Position numbers and translations under genes: made by a program
The notes under the pieces: generated by a model
What the model was told of the DNA's origin: nothing
The model's database searches: none
What the model saw: the letters and a program-made list of their open reading frames with translations, nothing else
Origin: Lichenostomus cassidix
Lineage: Eukaryota; Chordata; Aves; Passeriformes; Meliphagidae
Length of the DNA: 64,000 nt
Assembly: GCA_008360975.2 (NCBI GenBank)
Contig: CM039211.1
Span: forward strand, 46,870,077-46,934,076
Direction of reading: 5' to 3'
Shown: piece by piece, positions 62,045 to 64,000 of the stretch
Layout of the letters: every line of letters starts with the position of its first letter
Position numbering within the stretch: position 1 is the first letter of the stretch

Positions 62045-64000
62045 CATATAATTCAGCCATACTGGTACTGATAGTACAAGGTGATCAGCAACACTAAACT
62101 GGATAATAGGTCCTGCTACCATATTCGTACTGAAAAAAATATTTATATAGGATCAATTAATCTCCGTAATATAATTTCAGAAATACCAGTTCTCATGAAT
62201 GTGATTATTTATATGCATCTGTACCCCTTCACATATTTAAGAAAAGTGAAACAATTCATTAAAACAAACTGTGTAAACAAAAAGAAAATTATAGCCTAGA
62301 ATCTGTTTCAATACAAAGGGAACTCCTTCCATAGCAAAGTACTTCCAAACAGTCACTATGCTGCTTTCCAAGTGAGTAAGTGAATGAATTAATTGTTTTC
62401 ACTAATGTTACTGGTTTAATAGTTTGTGGGAAACTTGCTCCAACATACAATGCTAATGCTTTGAATGTTAAACTCAAATTATCAGGCAGAAAACATTTGG
62501 GCCATTTGCAGAATGGGCTGTTTGCCAGCATTTGCTGATTTAACCCAGCAGATGTGAAAAGCCATAGACACTAATACAGTACAATTTGCTTTTGCCAATC
62601 TCAACAATGATTTTGCTGCTTGGGGTTATGTTCCACTGATGTTTCCTGGCTTTGTACAGCAGCATTCTCCGCTATGAAGAGCACAGAAGCATCTGTTATT
62701 TTTCAGGTAGTTGAGCATAATCTCAGCCCTGGGAGGTATTATCTATAGTTTCAAATGTCCTGGAGGAAATAATATTAATACAAATTTTAAAAAAATTTAA
62801 AAAGACAGTCGGGAACAAGTCTTGTATTTCAAAATTTTACTGTTCTTGCAGTATATCACCAAATTCAGTTTCAGAAAGTGGTGTTTTTTGGATTTTTTTC
62901 AGTAATGAAAGACATAGATTTCACAGCAAAATATGAAAATAAAAACTTTTTAGTTTATTGTACTCTTCAAGAAATTTTCTTTTTTTGTATGGGACCACAG
63001 AGTAAAAGTACTGTGAAGTATGTATACATTTTTGGTTAGGGAGTCTAACTGTCAAATTAGCTATTAATACTTCAGTTTTCATAAAAATTGCATGTAAAGA
63101 TAACCATATTGAATCAGAGCTCTAGAGGCTAAGCTGAAGAGCTCCTGGATCAAATAAGATTTAGCTCCCAAAAAGAAGTAATGGGGGGCTTTAATAAAAA
63201 AAAGTCAAAATATCAAAAAAGTGTAAGTCATCAGTTGTAGCAGATGTCAAAATGTTTTGAAAAGTTAGAGAAATTCAGCACTAAAAAAATTATTTTAAAA
63301 GACAATTTGACAAATTTGAAAGATTTGATACTGGCATATTCTGATTTTCCTTCAGAATATTATTAGAGTTCCATAATGAAATTCCCATTTGTTTTGTGAT
63401 TGAACTGTGTATTGTGATTGCTACACTTTGCCCAATGTGATTTGTACTTGTATTGCACCTAAACTGTATGTAACAATTCTACGCCCTGCTACATGTAATT
63501 TTTATCTTCGCTGTGATTTAAGTGAATTGCCGTATCACTCTGCTAAATCAAAATCCCATGTAATTTCAAGTAATTTCAAATAAGAAAATTCTGTGTTATT
63601 CACTAAACCATCCACACCTAGAATATCTAAAAAAACCTGGTCAGGGTGTATTTTACTCCTACATCAACTGGCAAAGTCATCAGGTTTTCCTGAGGGTGAG
63701 TGGTACCCACTAAAACAGTAAAAATTACTTTGGTAAAAACATTCTTACTGATTTGGTGTTAGTCACACATAAGAACCTAGTAAGAAAAATCTCACTGTGA
63801 TTAAGACTGGCTGCAGACAGGACCACTATCATTTAAAAAAGTAGATAAAATTAGTATAAATACTAGCAAAGGCTGAAAAAATCTCACCAGTAACTTTGAA
63901 AAGGAGGGATGGGAAAACCCCACCCATGATTTTTTATGGACAGCAGGGCAAAACACTGATCTCACTGATACTTTAGATGAATATGAAAAACAGGAAGATT
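62045..64000. other. Intron sequence to the window end, nothing firmly assigned
   Basis: AT-rich sequence. The block at about 63380-63780 has a repeated style (tgtgattg..., gtaatttcaagtaatttcaaa) that could be an old LTR or other repeat, but I cannot name it. No exon of KDM4C was recognised here. Confidence 0.4.

Larger units (their letters stand above)
1..64000 (-). other. KDM4C: KDM4C gene body, internal part (partial gene, both ends outside window)
   Basis: The whole window lies inside one minus-strand gene as far as can be told. Five exons between 56045 and 33026 join in phase into a 213-residue open stretch that matches the region of KDM4C from before the PHD fingers to inside the extended PHD module. 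KDM4C demethylates trimethylated histone H3 Lys9 and Lys36 in the nucleus; that catalytic part is encoded upstream of this window. The KDM4C assignment over KDM4A and KDM4B rests on the blocks [51 protein letters not shown] and RIPLQRLKL, which follow the KDM4C paralogue. The remaining exons (JmjN/JmjC and acidic linker upstream; second PHD and Tudor downstream) were not found by eye here. The gene boundaries are not in the window, so this entry marks extent only. Confidence 0.85.

Noticed and set aside
1..64000. CRISPR arrays, tRNA or rRNA genes, bacterial operons, phage-like or defence systems
   Set aside because: None is visible; spaced direct repeats of CRISPR type are absent and the whole window behaves as vertebrate intronic DNA.

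Overview
The window reads as vertebrate nuclear DNA, AT-rich and intron-dominated, most likely from a bird and probably a songbird. The evidence is about ten fragments of CR1 LINE retrotransposon, many ending in the typical bird-type octamer tail (variants of ATTCTATG), and several solo LTRs whose ends and internal boxes look like those of avian ERVK- and ERVL-type elements. There is no bacterial-style gene packing, no operon, and no long intact open reading frame.

The one real gene found is the middle of KDM4C (JMJD2C, a JmjC lysine demethylase), on the minus strand. Five coding exons are visible, in transcription order 56045-55864, 55008-54792, 53876-53800, 36361-36306 and 33134-33026. All ten splice sites are canonical, the phases agree across every junction, and together they encode 213 uninterrupted residues. 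These span the linker before the zinc fingers, the first PHD finger, and the start of the extended PHD (C2HC pre-PHD) module. The JmjN/JmjC catalytic domains must lie beyond the right edge. The rest of the second PHD finger and the tandem Tudor domains must lie beyond the left edge, so the last intron seen here runs for more than 33 kb.

Layout: 1-33025 is the intron after the last visible exon. It carries a polypurine tract, one ERV solo LTR on the minus strand (8362-8782), an ERVK-like LTR (12786-13045), CR1 pieces at 11790-12058, 14765-16515, 19550-20014, 22300-23670, 24659-25390 and 31160-32012, a GGGA-type minisatellite (18232-18390) and a TATATG microsatellite (30111-30206). 33135-36305 is a short intron with small tandem repeats. 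36362-53799 is a 17 kb intron with three more CR1 copies on the plus strand, one on the minus strand, and two solo LTRs with target-site duplications (44251-44577 and 46841-47111). 53800-56045 is the compact three-exon cluster. 56046-64000 is an upstream intron with one truncated ERVL-like LTR (61770-62044) and a speculative alternative first exon.

KDM4C maps to human 9p24, a region homologous to the avian Z chromosome, so Z linkage is expected in a bird. I saw no CRISPR, rRNA, tRNA or other novel defence-like or metabolic system. The most interesting observations concern how repeats were inserted (a probable 5'-inverted CR1, paired LTRs of one subfamily, TSD-flanked solo LTRs), a few unassigned open segments, and lineage-specific changes in the KDM4C zinc-finger exons.
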